Assembly: GCA_002633005.1 (NCBI GenBank)
Contig: NMRA01000191.1
Location: 642,077 to 706,076 of the forward strand
DNA: 64,000 nt
Direction of reading: 5' to 3'
Source of the DNA: Phoronis australis
Lineage: Eukaryota; Phoronida; Phoronidae
Shown here: positions 1 through 12,289 of the stretch, piece after piece
Position numbering within the stretch: position 1 is the first letter of the stretch
How the letters are laid out: each line of letters starts with the position of its first letter
Translations under genes and position numbers: made by a program
Notes under the pieces: generated by a model
Database searches by the model: none
What the model was told of the DNA's origin: nothing
The model's input: the letters and a program-made list of their open reading frames with translations, nothing else

Positions 1-179
1 TCCGGAATTGTTTGGTTGGCACTTGTTTGGTTGTTGTATTTTGCAGACTATAAAATATGAGGCGAATGGATTTCTACATTACACTTCTTTGTGATTCGCA
101 CATGTAATATCAAAAAGATTCCGTACTCGGTGTTAATAACCAGTCGTGTCATAATACATTCCAGGTCATGTGAGAAAAG

Positions 180-948
180 CCAATCTCATAACCATTTTAA
201 ATTAGCTCTGAGTGGGATCTTTAGCATGTTCATTGACTCTAGTTTGCAAGATCCTACTTGTCATGTCTATATAAAAGTCATCACAATTGTTACAATTGAC
301 TTGGTAAATAACACCACTATTTTGATGAGTTCTTAATTTACATTTAAATTTAGGCAACAACACCAGTCCGTTACATGGCTTGAAAACAACATGAATATTT
401 GCAGATGGTGCCGCAACTCCCAACAACCTGCGTAATTAACTGAAGATCAAGAGTAAGAGATGTATTGCCCTTGTTGTTGTTGTTGTTTCACCATAAATTT
501 GCAAATACATGAGTCAAGGAAAGTATATGGGTGACCATTATTCATTAAAATTGACTTAAGGATTTCAAATTCCTCATCAAAAAGATGGTAGCTGCTACAA
601 GTGCACCTAGCCCTGTGTAACAACGGGTTAATCAGCCCACATTTGTGTTTTTAGAACGAAGCCATCCCATCTCAAGTACAGTCCTGAGAATGTAGGTTTA
701 CAATGTACACGAATAGCTAAACCCGTGTAAGTGCGACTAAGCAAAACATTCAAGAAGTGAATAGTTTTACTAGACTCCGTTTCCATAGTGAATTTGATTC
801 TATCGCACACGGAATTCATCCAATTCAGAAATGGACCTACGTCATCGCTTTTATTGAAAATCAGGAAAATGTCGTCAACATAGGGCTTGTAATATACAGG
901 TAACTGATGAGGACAATTGCTAAATGTTATGTCTTCCAAATGACACAT
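180..948 (-). mobile_element. Penelope-like retroelement remnant (RT, then GIY-YIG)
   Basis: Read on the minus strand, 948-628 encodes the end of a reverse transcriptase with the catalytic motif YVDD followed by IKFTMETE and HFLNVLLSR. This is the usual Penelope-like element (PLE) pattern, and the VHCKPTFSGLY motif follows. After a stop and frame change, about 620-440 reads FEILKSILMNNGHPYTFLD, the PLE linker. 426-202 then reads VIYQVNCNNC...YIDMTSRILQTRVNEH, a GIY-YIG-type endonuclease in which the usual YIG is YID. The RT-to-endonuclease order is the normal PLE order. The element is interrupted by stops and frameshifts, so it is a dead 3' fragment. A LINE is excluded by the RT-GIY-YIG arrangement. 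Domain calls are by eye. Confidence 0.8.
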
Positions 949-959
949 TCAAATGTTAG

Positions 960-1925
960 CTTGAACTTGTACCAATAGACTTGGGTATGAATCTCCTGTA
1001 ACTACGGCCAAAAAACTAGTGTTATTTTTTGTTATATTGTCAGTTTGACACTTAGTACATATCACTGTTACACGCTGTTGTGTATTAGCTAAAAATATTC
1101 ATATCGGTTTATTTTTATATATGCTTGAGTATGTACCTATATTTACATTGTACAAAGTCCTTCAATTAACTCTTTCATCATATAAGCACGGCGTGAGTCT
1201 GTTTATGAAAGACGCGCGAAAGTCCTTTCCCTGTCCCCCTTTCCTCGTTAAATTACATTTAGCACTCCTTATATACTTACTTTATCTATAATTATTATTT
1301 GCCGTCTTGCAATGGCTAGATATGAGACGTCCAACCTTAGAATAGCTTTTCTAAAAACAGTTAAAGGTTGATGGCAAAGGCGTTCAGAAAAAGTTTGGAG
1401 TTTCAACAAAAGCCTTACTGTATCCTTCAGCGACCCGTTCGCGATCACGACTACTGCCCGATCTGTATGTGACTTGCTCGTAGCACCAGCACAAGAATTA
1501 TTTTCTGAACGAATCCCGATGTTCACAGCAGAACATTCTAGTAGGTTCCAGCATGTCATTGACTGATTTAGAACCGTGGTCTGGAGGATTTAGACCGGTA
1601 GCGCAAAGCACCTTTTAGCAAAGAAGAACGAGGTACCTGTCCACAGGAGCACTTAAAATGCATCCCAGTGTGAACAGAAATGAATGTCTACCGGTGTCTG
1701 CATTCTGGGTGTGGCCCCTGTGGAAAATCAACCAGCACTGTTCGTGAAAGATATGGAAATGTCAGTTAACTTGAACAATATTTTGCTATATAAAAATATA
1801 GCTGAATAGTTTTAATTTCCTACCATTTTTGCACAAGAAGCCATGCAAGACAAATTGAGTCTGATGTGAAGATGATTGTGATGATTAGAGCTAGACTTAC
1901 GTAAGAAAGTCCTTAAACATTCTGT
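960..1925. other. No gene recognised
   Basis: AT-rich sequence with only short unrelated reading frames. I see no protein motif or clear repeat here. Confidence 0.5.
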
Positions 1926-2051
1926 CGCTAAAAGAAGTATCTGTAAAATAATTGTGCCAGTCTAAGGCAGGTACAATTGATCGGATAAAAAGCCGAAACA
2001 GTCAGTACACAAGCATACACATCAGCAGCGACAGCAACAATAAAGACCTCG

Positions 2052-2191
2052 ACGACAACAACAACAAAAACAACAACAACAACAAAAACAACAACAACAA
2101 AAACAACAACAACAAAAACAGCAACAACAACAAAAACAAATAACAACAAAAAACAACATCAAAAACAACAACAACAACAAAAACAACAACA
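2052..2191. repeat. (CAA)n-type microsatellite
   Basis: Nearly uninterrupted runs of CAA/AAC/AAAAC units. They produce long Asn/Lys-rich frames on the plus strand and Val/Leu-rich frames on the minus strand, all artefacts of the repeat. Confidence 0.95.
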
Positions 2192-2199
2192 CGAAATTT

Positions 2200-5100
2200 A
2201 TTGAAACAACGCAGTTTTGGTAGACAAACGCGTCTTTTTGTTAAGAAACACTGCCCAGCAGCAAGGTTCAAGTATGTAAAATGACATAGGATCGGTCTCT
2301 TTGCTAAGGTATGCCACACAAAATCAATGAGTTTGAATTCAATACACCCAATGACGATCCTTGCTTCATCGGTGCCACTCACACAGCCGAGCAAACGTCT
2401 ATAGTCTGGAAAGAAGCCAGCTGGTATTTAAGTCCTCAAAGCAAAAACACCAGACTAGCATGTTTGATGTGTACAGGCGCTGAATTTTCTGTCATGCTAA
2501 TCAGAGAGCTTAATGTCACATGCAGTGTTTAACAAAATAAAGATCGTGGGGTTTCGAGCATTCTACTTCTTCGCTGAAATATCCACAGTCCAACAACGAA
2601 GCGGAAAGAGCCGAAAAAGCGCACCAACGAATATCTTGCTTTATTGGTGCACAGGAATACACCTCTATACAATGGATTTTGTCAAGCCAGATAAGTATGG
2701 GGAGACGATTGAAAACAAGAATTCCCTGTCATCTCGACCTTCTGTAACCATACACTCCGGATAACTACACTGTCAGAAGACGAGAGGCTGAATACCGCCG
2801 AGAATGAACGCCTATCACAAAAGACACCGGGTTACTAAACCAGAGAAAATTTGATTAAAATGATACCAATCCCGCTTTTGGCTTATTAAGAGAAACTAAA
2901 AACGGCTTTCCAGTATTGTTCTCTCTGGAGGAAACCTTTGGAAACTCCTTTCAAAATCTGGTAAACAGGCACGCGTGACCTACACTTTTAGCGAATTACA
3001 CGGCAAATGTGGTGACAGACCACACACGAAGGATATGAGGTTTTAGTTGATTCCAGCTTTTATATTTCAAGTTTGGTCCAATGATTCATTACCAGGTGAC
3101 AGCACTAGAATTGGTTGAAATCATCAAAACGGGGTGTCGTGTACTTGTTCCAGAATTTTCAGTTAATGGCCAAGTTAATTGTTGGAGCTCCTGGAACTCG
3201 TTCTAACATGAGGAATGACACTGTTTCCCAAGAATGTATATTTCGTTAAAGGATTACAACAGGCTACAGATACCAACAAGGTTTGAAGAGCCAATCATTG
3301 TTAAGTACTGGTCGTCAACTTGTGTGCCAGGCATCCGCATAAATGCAAGACTCTTGATAAATCTGAATCTACACGTCTACCTAGGAGAACTACTCGGCAG
3401 GAGCTTCAGACTGACCAAAGGACGCTGAATAACTTTTGTAGTAGTGCTAAAAGACTTATGTTTAGTTCTAAGACCTCTAATTATGCGTAGACTCGAAATT
3501 CTGGAATGCTTTTTGAGTTTAGACAGACGACTTCTTTAACAGAGAGAGGTGTAATGATGGTGTTTGGTAGGGCCGTGTATTGTGTTGGAACGGTCTGTTG
3601 TAGCATTCTCATTTGTATACATCCCTACAATGGTTGAAAACCCGGTTTGGTTAGTATATTTTGAATTAGTTTGGGGTTGACTATGTTGATTTGTCTTGAT
3701 GAAACAAGGACGCATTTGAAAGTCTGACCCGCATATTGCAGACATGCAGGTATATGAGTTATCGATTAAACGAAACAGAACTATTTACTGAATTAATACT
3801 AATTGCTTCATTAAACTTCAGTTGGCAAGATTGAACAGGGCTGCGTTTCGCAGAGTATGTTTCTTAGAAAATAATGAGATAATGAGATATTGCTAAGCAT
3901 TAGAAGTGAAGCACCTGATGACACCAATTTACTCGCAAGTGTGTAGTACCAATGAGTTATAACACTACATACATTGTTGACTATATTTACACGATGATCA
4001 GCCAATGTCAAATCCAAGGTAGTCTCTGAATGGCTTATTGCGAATTGCAAACACTACAACACAGCAACATGCAAAACTCAGCAACGTCTTTTTCCTTTGA
4101 AAAGTGAAATAAGAGGAAACGAGGTGACGAACGAACAATAATGGAGATGTGTACAGTTGGAACCTGTGAACAAAGGGAAGTGTGTCCCTAACTTATTTAA
4201 AAGGGTAGCAATTAACCCAGTTTAAGCCTATAAACAGGTATTAAAAGCGATTTTCGCATCCAGTTCTTTGAATCAAATAATGCCGTGTAACACTTCCTGC
4301 AGAAGTTTGTAGCAAAAGTTGAAAACTCTTTACCAAGTCGCGTGCTACACGTACAAGCGTGACCTACGCTTTAGGCGAGTCACGGTCAACTGAAGGGAAA
4401 GTCCACGCACCAAGAACCGCAATATCTTATCTAGGTGACAGAGAGTATGCCATTGAGTTTTTAGTTGTATTCTGCTTCTGTCACTCAAGTGGAACGCCAA
4501 TGAAGCATTATGATATGACAGAGTGAGGATTGGTTGATATCGCCAAAACAGGATTTAGTAGCCTATCCTTTTAATGGTGTGCTAAGGGTGGTCGCGAAAT
4601 TGAGCGGCATTTGAACGAACACAGTGAAACTATGCAAAAACTTTGATTTTCGAACTTAAAACAATGTTTTCACGCCTGTTGAAGTCTGATTGTAACCCAT
4701 TACGTATTTTAATCAGTCAACTCAACGTTGATCTGGAGCAGCAAGCTGTGCTATTTGGCAGATGTGCTACCCATTCTCTTGCCCGGTGAAAATGTTCAAG
4801 GTCCCATGACTCTTGTCTGACTACCAGATTCATTCGGGCATGCGCTCTGACATCTACACCAGAGTGCACTCAGGGTGCCACCGTGCACCGCCTTTTTCAC
4901 TACATGAGAACGCCGAGAACAAACGTAGCGAGTGTCACGCATTCACGGAACGATTAACAGGGGTGCCTTCCCTAGACACGAAGAGCACAAGATCTCCCAG
5001 AATCGCAAGACTTCCACAAAATATCGTAATGTATACACAAACGAGACACATGACCACATTAGCTTCCTTAAAGACTTTCTGACGCCTACTTAACTTTACC

Positions 5101-6400
5101 CTGTTTTTACAAAATGAAAAGTGCATGTTGACTCCGCCATTTGAAGCTTGTGCAATCACGTAAAGGACATCTGATGCTCCTCATGGTGACACAGTAATAA
5201 ATAAGAACAAAAACGTCGACTCACTATTATTCAACGTAGTCGGAAGAGTCTTAAGAGGTTATTGTAGACCGCAAAACAACAAAGTAACATTGGGTCTACA
5301 CCACCATTCGATTTGAATCTTTCACGTTACCCATATCTTCACGGACACAGACGATCAGTCTCTAGTCACTGCACCACGGAAAAAAATTGGTCGTCCCAGA
5401 TAAACTTTGTCGGGAAAAACGGACAACTGAAAACCTGCTGCGTTACCGCATCAGTTTTCAAAAAGCCGACCTGAGTCAACTATGCATTTCAATGTATTCA
5501 GCGAGAATCAAATTGTTATCAGAAATAGGTATACAAGTTAAATGTAAAAACGTGGCACCATGTTGGCGCGTCATTAAGCCCATGGTTGTTCGTGTGAAAC
5601 TTCAATTATATGTAAAACTTAGGGGCATGCGCCAATATACAAACCACTTCAGTAAAAAGGCATTATATTGGATATATGTCGAAGGCCGGCAAGACAGTAA
5701 TACATAACTATTTACTAAATTTCTTGAAAATACGCCAACGAATTCCATGATATAAAGACCAACGTCAAAAATTGCCATCAGGAGGAAAAGCGGAAGTCAA
5801 AAGGGTGCGCCTACGTGCTAATTAATGTATGGGCCCATGCAAGGGAAATTATCTGGGCTTTTAGGTGAAACTTAGGAGTATGCGCCATTATGCGAACCAT
5901 TTCTGTGTAAATGCCGCGAAAAAGGCATTATTTCGGATATAAGACCATGGGCCCAAAGGCGCGACAATACGTTAGTACAAAACCACATGGATGTTTTATG
6001 ACAATCAAAACACATGAATATCGATGATAACTACAAGTTTTCGTAATGTTGTTGTTATCATGTTTATCCACGAATCAGACCCAATAAATGTTATCCAATG
6101 GTTTGCATAACAATACGAAGTAACGTATTTAGAAACCAATCATTTCTTAGGGAAAATTCAGGTGTGAACTTGGTTCTTGTTTGCACTTAAGCCACTAAGC
6201 AAATTTGAAAACATTTTTGAGTCAATTACATCAAAGCATAAAAATTGGTCATGAATGACTGGAAATGATATGCAAGATTTTCAAACACATAAAGTGGAGA
6301 TAATTTCGAATGAAATGAGGGATTGATGGGTTCTTGTGTTTATATTTCTCGGCAAGCCTCGGGATTTTCACGAAATTTGCAAGAGGTTTTGCCCATGTCA
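2200..6400. repeat. Non-coding stretch with diverged direct repeats
   Basis: No coding region is recognised. About 2,950-3,150 and 4,320-4,570 are diverged copies: both contain a GCGTGACCTACxCTTT block, a CAATGA(T/A)(T/G)CATTA block and a TTGGTTGAxATCxxCAAAAC block in the same order. About 5,610-5,690 and 5,865-5,945 are another direct repeat, sharing AAACTTAGG, ATGCGCCA and AAAAAGGCATTAT blocks. These are presumably old dispersed repeats. Confidence 0.55.
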
Positions 6401-6402
6401 TC

Positions 6403-6466
6403 AAGAGAGAGAGAGAGGGAGGGAGGGAGGGAGGGAGNNNNNNNNNNNNNNNNNNNNNNNNNNNNN

Positions 6467-6530
<64 letters not shown>
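6403..6530. repeat. (GA)n microsatellite containing an assembly gap
   Basis: GA/GGGA repeats on both sides of about 29 N at 6438-6466. The gap is almost certainly unresolved repeat length. Confidence 0.95.
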
Positions 6531-6584
6531 ATTTTAATCTGCAAGAAACTGACACACCAAGATACTTGTAATAAGATTTCGTGT

Positions 6585-6866
6585 CTACCAATTTCTAATT
6601 GTAAAACCACTTTCCTGTGCTGATAAAGTTCCACCTCGCGTGAAAACAACAATTGTCTTATCAAGATTAACACATAATCTCCAATCCACACAGTAATTAT
6701 GCAATACACTTAATTTTCTCTGAAGTCCAGGCACTGTGTCCGCCATAAGCACTAAATCGTTCGCAAGTAGTATCGAACTTAATTCATCATCATCACACTT
6801 GATATCTCGACCTCCTTTGACCTCTGACACCAACCCGCTTACAAAAACGTCACAAACATGATACAA
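6585..6866 (-). pseudogene. LINE (non-LTR) reverse transcriptase fragment
   Basis: The minus-strand frame contains LLANDLVLMADT, then LQRKLSVLHNYC, W and VNLDKT with VVF. This matches the catalytic palm and following helix of non-LTR retrotransposon RTs, which normally read FADDLVLMADT...W.LxVNxxKTxxVVF. The second catalytic position is Asn rather than Asp (AND for ADD), so the copy is catalytically dead as well as truncated. No endonuclease or other RT blocks are seen next to it. The LINE clade cannot be assigned from this fragment. Confidence 0.7.
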
Positions 6867-6869
6867 AGA

Positions 6870-9800
6870 TTTTATAGTATCTTTGCCTGAGACTCGTGTA
6901 GGATTCTCTATTTTTGTTCTATGATATGTTTGTGATCTTGACTACAACGTACGCTATCGGAAATTCCCACTCCGCCGCGCACACTGGTATAATGTTGATG
7001 TTTAGATAGCGCCCGCTTCCGTCTCGGAAAAGTCATTTTGACCAAATTACAGATCATAAACAACAGATTCCCAACCCCGAAACTTTCTAATGAAATTCTC
7101 AGAAAAGGCGCCACTTTCCGGCTAATGAACACACGACATATTTGCCTGCGTGAACTAAAACCGCGACTCACACCAGGTGCCGGTAGTGAATATATATTTC
7201 TCGGTCACGGCTCGTGCGTACGATCACAGATTTTATACATTGAAAATATACAGTTGGCGGTCCATGTACTATAGTCTATGATAAAATCTTTAGAAGCATA
7301 CATATCGTTACGTAAGTCCACGCAGATACCATGAGACCACTGCTCGAACTGTAACATTAAATTTTGACCCGGCCGTGGAAAATGACCCGAGCCACTTCTT
7401 CAACTTTGGAAAATGACGAAAGTTAAATTTTGGTCCATCGTCTCTGCTGAAAACATGTCAGCCCGCTGAGAATGTGTCAGTGGGATAGAGTCATTATTCA
7501 ACGATTTCGTTTATAACAGCCGAAAAAGAGAAGACAGACAATTCTGTTTCTTTGTTTAGTTAGCACCAGTGGAGGATAACTGATAAATGCGGCTATAGGC
7601 TGTGCTCAAGTTTGGACTCCCTTTTCCAAATTTCCAAGGGCATTTCCACTGACTGGTTGTACAATGACGTGTCTTTGAAAAGTGTCACTTTTTAAACGCA
7701 AATTGTGGTAGATCCCATCACCACCTGACGAGATTGTGTGAGCGTTTTTCTTTTCTGACGAGATTGCGGGTTGCGCTTGAGGTCCATATAAGCCCCTAAA
7801 TTAAGGAAGCCTTAGGCAGTGTGGGGGGACGATGGCCACGGGCATCCAAACAGTGTGAAAAGGGACTGACCCGGGGGCTACTTCCATATGTGAGGATCTG
7901 CCACCCGCCAGAAGAGTCACTTTCCGGCCAGATGCTCTACGAAACGGTACCTTTTTCGTCTGAAATGTCTACTGAAGGTCAAACATTTTGGTTAAAACTC
8001 ACTACAGAAGGGTAGAATTGTCATCACAAACCACTGCGGAATGGTATGAATTAGTCCCACTTCTGAGATTTAATCTATACACCGAGAGTATCTTTGCGGG
8101 TTTCAAAATGTGATCACCGGTATGCGATCGTTACTCGCCCTGATCTCTATAGGCGTGAACCGGGCATCGGTTTCCGTATCGTTTTTTACCCGTGTCAGCG
8201 GCAGGATCAAAAAAGTCTTCCTACGGAAGGCTGACTTTTAACATGCGTTGTAACTTTTTGTTTTCTTAATTCAAGTTATCAAGGCCCAAAATATAAAGGC
8301 TCTTAATTAGAGTAATAGGCCATGTTGGAGTGTGAAGCTTCCAGCCTCCAATCCTTTTTCCATGCAACTTCTTATTTTTCAAATCATGCTTGTCGAATTC
8401 TAATGTAAGGAAATACCTGGTCGCCATGGTAATAGTTAGGCATATCCACTTTCATATCATGTAAATTTGTCGTGTTGTTAGATAACGTCTGTAATGCTTA
8501 AATGTTATAAAGTACTGTGCATTCTAAGTTACTTAGTTTGGTAAAAGATTTGATCATTTTTACTTACATATCAACTTAACTGTACTTAGATTATTTTAGT
8601 TTTGACTTATGTAGTGTAGATGTAACCTTCAACTACCTTGAAAGCCTTTCACTGTAGAAACCAGATATATAATTCCGCCTGAAAGCACTTGATTTTAATT
8701 TGAGCTGTGCATTAAATCATAATTATCCTCTTATTTGTTCTTTTGATTTCTATGACTCAGTTACCAAAGCATGGTAGAATTAGCTTGCCACAATGAACAC
8801 CTGAAATAATATGTTCACTGGCATCTTCATGTAATATTTCTTGAAAATTCAATTCTCTAAAATTCACTCGGGCTCTAGATAACGGGGGATAACGACTTCG
8901 CCATGTGGTAATCTATATTTATTTCAGAACATGCAATGTCTGGCTTTATAATAACTGTTAGCAACTAAATACACGCATCATCTCGACCCCTGAATTCTCA
9001 CATTTTCAACCAAGTAACCAAACACGAAACATTATAATTTGGTTCTACTGTACACTTGCTGTACACACGGTTTTACCAATGGCTGCAGTCAATGAGTGTG
9101 AGAGAGATTTATTGTTTCCAGGTGAAGCGACTGAAATTTTCGCCTCACCGAATATAGTTCAACACTCAAGGAGAAATAAAACTATATTAAAGAAATTGAG
9201 TTTCTCTGATATGAAGAAATTAGGATTGAGGGCAAAACTAAGGGACATTTCAGTAACTTGAAAAATTGTCTTTAACGTTGAGTTTTAACTGGAAATTCGT
9301 TTTGAAAGCTCCCGCCTGAAGCGCCAATAGGAGCTGTGGTAGGTGTCAGTTCAGTTAAAAGAGCAGGCTTTAATATCACAAACCGCACTTCTCCGTTGCA
9401 AGCATTTCCGACCCAAGGACTGTGATCACTCTGAGGCCTGTTCGCCTAAAGTGTGTTCACCTATACTGTACGACAGAGTGTGCCGGCTTCAGAAAACACT
9501 GACATGCCCCTATAATCAATATAAAATACGCTTGCGCAAATTACATTATATAATAACATTTATGCACCAAATTTACGACAATTTACCCTCATCAATCATG
9601 TCGTGCATATTTTATGTACTTCTAACGTATACCGCTTAGAATCATTGTCGTTGCTCAAGGTAACAGCCATGAAACTCTAAGGACACGACAGACGCGTTTT
9701 GATTTTCTACGTCCAGCCACTGGGGAGGTACAAGTTGACAATTTTCGCACTAATTCACTGCAAAAATACCCTGCCCGGTTACGTTTGATCCCTCTCCCGT

Positions 9801-10020
9801 CATTGTCGCTAAGTGCCACCAGGTTACGACTGAACTTAATTTGCCCCGCCCTCAGTTGTGTTAGTTTAACTCCCTCAGGTTCAGTCTGGTTGCAATTGAA
9901 TCGTTTCATCTGCCTCCGGTTTGTTATTGTTTTTTTTTTTAATTCACTCCCACGCGGGCTCTTTGACGTGAAGATCTCTTTTTGGGTAACAGTAGTTGTG
10001 TAGTCGTCAGGCAGGTTAAG
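6870..10020. other. No gene recognised
   Basis: 3.1 kb with only short open frames (longest about 100-130 codons near 9.3-10.0 kb), none with motifs I recognise. No tRNA or long repeat is evident. Confidence 0.45.
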
Positions 10021-10029
10021 AAAATGCTT

Positions 10030-10300
10030 GGAGCTATTGGTCCATGTTCGCAACTTGTAACAATCTTTAAACCTGTAAACAGACTTTTGTCATTGCCTAG
10101 ACTAAAACACCATTGAGTAATTCTCAAAGTAGTCATAATGTGCACCAACTCAACTGTAATGAATGTGAACAGTTTTACATTGGAATGACCAACAGGATTC
10201 TTAGCATCAGAGTCAAAGGACACTGTAAAGACACACAGTGCTGTTTTCAACCATTCATTGACAACTGGTCTCACTATAGATTCCTCTGGTGTTCAGATGT
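10030..10300 (+). mobile_element. Penelope-like GIY-YIG endonuclease fragment
   Basis: The plus-strand frame reads VHQLNCNECEQFYIGMTNR, then LSIRVKGH. This is the Cys pair and YIG core of a PLE GIY-YIG endonuclease, parallel to the minus-strand copy near 202-426 (VNCNNCDDFYIDMTSRILQTRVNEH). Upstream, in a shifted frame, FKPVNRLLSLPRLK corresponds to FKPCNGLVLLPKFK of that copy. No RT is attached, so this is a truncated remnant in the opposite orientation. Confidence 0.7.
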
Positions 10301-10359
10301 TAGACAAGGATAATGTCACCCTCAGGCTCCTCATGAAGGAGACTACACATGTATGCCGT

Positions 10360-10430
10360 GGGCGGCGCACCATAGGGGGCGGGGGGGCCGCTTTAGCCCT
10401 TTCTTTTTTCAGTGCCATGCAGCCCATGCA
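10360..10430 (+). repeat. Short piece of the GGCGCACCATAGGGGG repeat family
   Basis: GGGCGGCGCACCATAGGGGG followed by a G-run and a TTTTTTCAGTGC block also occurs at about 13,910-14,040 and 21,064-21,200. It is an isolated fragment of the larger repeat duplicated there. Confidence 0.6.
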
Positions 10431-10434
10431 TATA

Positions 10435-11150
10435 CGGTTGAACCATGCTGAGCGCTATCTCAATAGAAACATTGGTTCATTTGAGCTCCAACTGTTTTGA
10501 AGAGAAGACTACTTCACGCGATTAAAGGGTCATAACGTGTGTCGGGGATTGGAGTAGAAAAGGAAAAGACTCTTTCAAGACCAACTCTTGTTTCACTGGA
10601 AACAATTAATTATCGAGATCGAAGAAAATACTGTGTCTGGTTATTGATGACGACGGAGGCCACATAGAGCTTAGACTGAAAGGACTGGCATTAAAGTTAT
10701 CGACTAATTTAACATCATTGCTATTTCTACAATTCTTTTACAGCATATCGCGCTGAGGCTTAACGAAAATAGTTTTTTCCAACTGATTTCGTATGACTAA
10801 TCACAGTCATGTTGTAAGTCAAAGGCGGGACATTTGTTGGGCACAATATATCAACCGGAAACGTGTCTTTAATTACGTTGTGTACTGAGACCACTTTCAG
10901 TGGATCACGCCAATACAGAAACTTAAAAACAAATCAAAATCACGTTCAACTAATATTTACACTTACAAGGCACTCTAATCCAATAAACATTTCAGACAAT
11001 GAAACGTATGCTAACTTGTTCAATTTCTGGAAATTGGGGGCTAAAGCAGAAGCTGCGCTTGCTTTTGGATTAATTTACTATTGAATACAACATACAAAAC
11101 CAGTTAAATTTCAGTCCGAGTTACACTTAGCACATATACTTAGTCTCCCT
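10435..11150. other. No gene recognised; region 3' of the innexin
   Basis: Contains short open frames only. I saw no clear minus-strand AATAAA for the innexin close to its stop codon. Confidence 0.4.
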
Positions 11151-11154
11151 GGCA

Positions 11155-12273
11155 TTAGATAATCTCGTTTCTAAATCGGCTGCTGTGAAACTTTACAAAG
11201 TGATCCCACAAACCAAGAACAACATCTGTTGCCACAAGATCGTTCACGTTCTTCCCGAGAAGTCGCAGAATGAACACGCCATCGAGCTGAAGGTAGTGGT
11301 TCAGGAACGCCTTCTTTAGAACCTTATTTTCCGTCCTTTTCTTGAGAAGATCTAGCACGTAGCGTCTTCGTGCTTTGTAGCAAAGAGTGACCAACCAGGG
11401 AAGCAATCCCCAACATGATAATATCGCAACGAGCGCGAGCCAAAACCAAACGAAAATGAAAATTTTTTCGCTGAACAAATTCATTGGAAGAACACATTGG
11501 ATGGTGTATCTATGACTGTTAGCCAAACCACCGAGGCGTCGGATTTTGAAGTCGCAGAACGTGACTCGGGGAAATCGCTTGGACTCCTTCCACTGCGTTC
11601 CATTCACAACTTGCGAAATTATCTCTACGCCAAAGAATGTGAAATCTTGTTGGAGAAATGCATTCATAATGAAGAACTGGGCTATACAATTGATTATGTA
11701 GACTAGTTTGACGGCTATATATATAATTACGAGGCGCCTTCCATGTCTAAATTTTGATTCGGTAGTGAACAGACAGTCTAGATGTCGCACCAAATATTTT
11801 GCCAGTTTCTCCCGTTGATCAACGTTCCCGTAACCGCTGTTGACGGCAACGTCCATTACGTCTGCAACATCTAAGACGGAGCGCTTATTCATTAGACGCC
11901 AAACAATGTGAGGCATATAGAATAAACAAGCCATAGACAATAGTATGAAAGGAAGCCACTGGTAGTACGTCACTTCACGGTTTTGCCGCGCGCTTATTGT
12001 CAACGGTATGTCTTCTGGGTTTCGGCCGTAAGCGACGTAATATGTGTTGCTAATCCAACAAATGCTCTCTGTAAATTTCACGTGCGCAGCTGAAAAATGG
12101 GAAGGTGTCCAGCAATTGATCACATCTCCGACATATTGTTTGCTTCCAATGATGAGCATGCAAACCAGCAGCACCCCGAGTGTATAGCGGTGGCTTAGAC
12201 GGTCGAAGAAGTCGTCGTCGTAGTGAAGGGAGAATTTCGTTGCTTTTCCAACCACTTCCAATATGTTCGCCAT
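11155..12273 (-). CDS. Innexin (gap-junction / hemichannel protein), single exon
   Basis: An uninterrupted 372-residue frame with the innexin layout. A short N-terminus is followed by DDDFFDRLSHRYT. TM1 is at about 31-48, then KQYVGDVINCW. The first extracellular loop has two Cys (C54, C72) and ends in ISNTYYV. The family signature YYQW at 103-106 opens TM2 (about 105-128). TM3 is at about 181-205 and TM4 at about 268-292. The second extracellular loop has two Cys (C240 in FPRVTFCDFK, C260 in YTIQCVLP) and one NGT sequon near 224. The C-terminal DGVFILRLLGKN and LW motifs are also typical. Length matches the usual 360-420 residues. Innexins form intercellular channels in the plasma membrane of most non-vertebrate animals. 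The start at 12273 gives a canonical N-terminus. I see no introns, frameshifts or partner gene. Confidence 0.95.
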   Translation of the reverse strand: MANILEVVGKATKFSLHYDDDFFDRLSHRYTLGVLLVCMLIIGSKQYVGDVINCWTPSHFSAAHVKFTESICWISNTYYVAYGRNPEDIPLTISARQNREVTYYQWLPFILLSMACLFYMPHIVWRLMNKRSVLDVADVMDVAVNSGYGNVDQREKLAKYLVRHLDCLFTTESKFRHGRRLVIIYIAVKLVYIINCIAQFFIMNAFLQQDFTFFGVEIISQVVNGTQWKESKRFPRVTFCDFKIRRLGGLANSHRYTIQCVLPMNLFSEKIFIFVWFWLALVAILSCWGLLPWLVTLCYKARRRYVLDLLKKRTENKVLKKAFLNHYLQLDGVFILRLLGKNVNDLVATDVVLGLWDHFVKFHSSRFRNEII

Positions 12274-12289
12274 TTTCCCGCGTCATGCT

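Noticed and set aside
1928-2394. Long Val/Leu-rich and Asn-rich frames
   Set aside because: They are translations of the CAA microsatellite on both strands.
6323-6709. Several Arg-Glu or Leu-Ser repeat frames
   Set aside because: Produced by the GA microsatellite and the N run.
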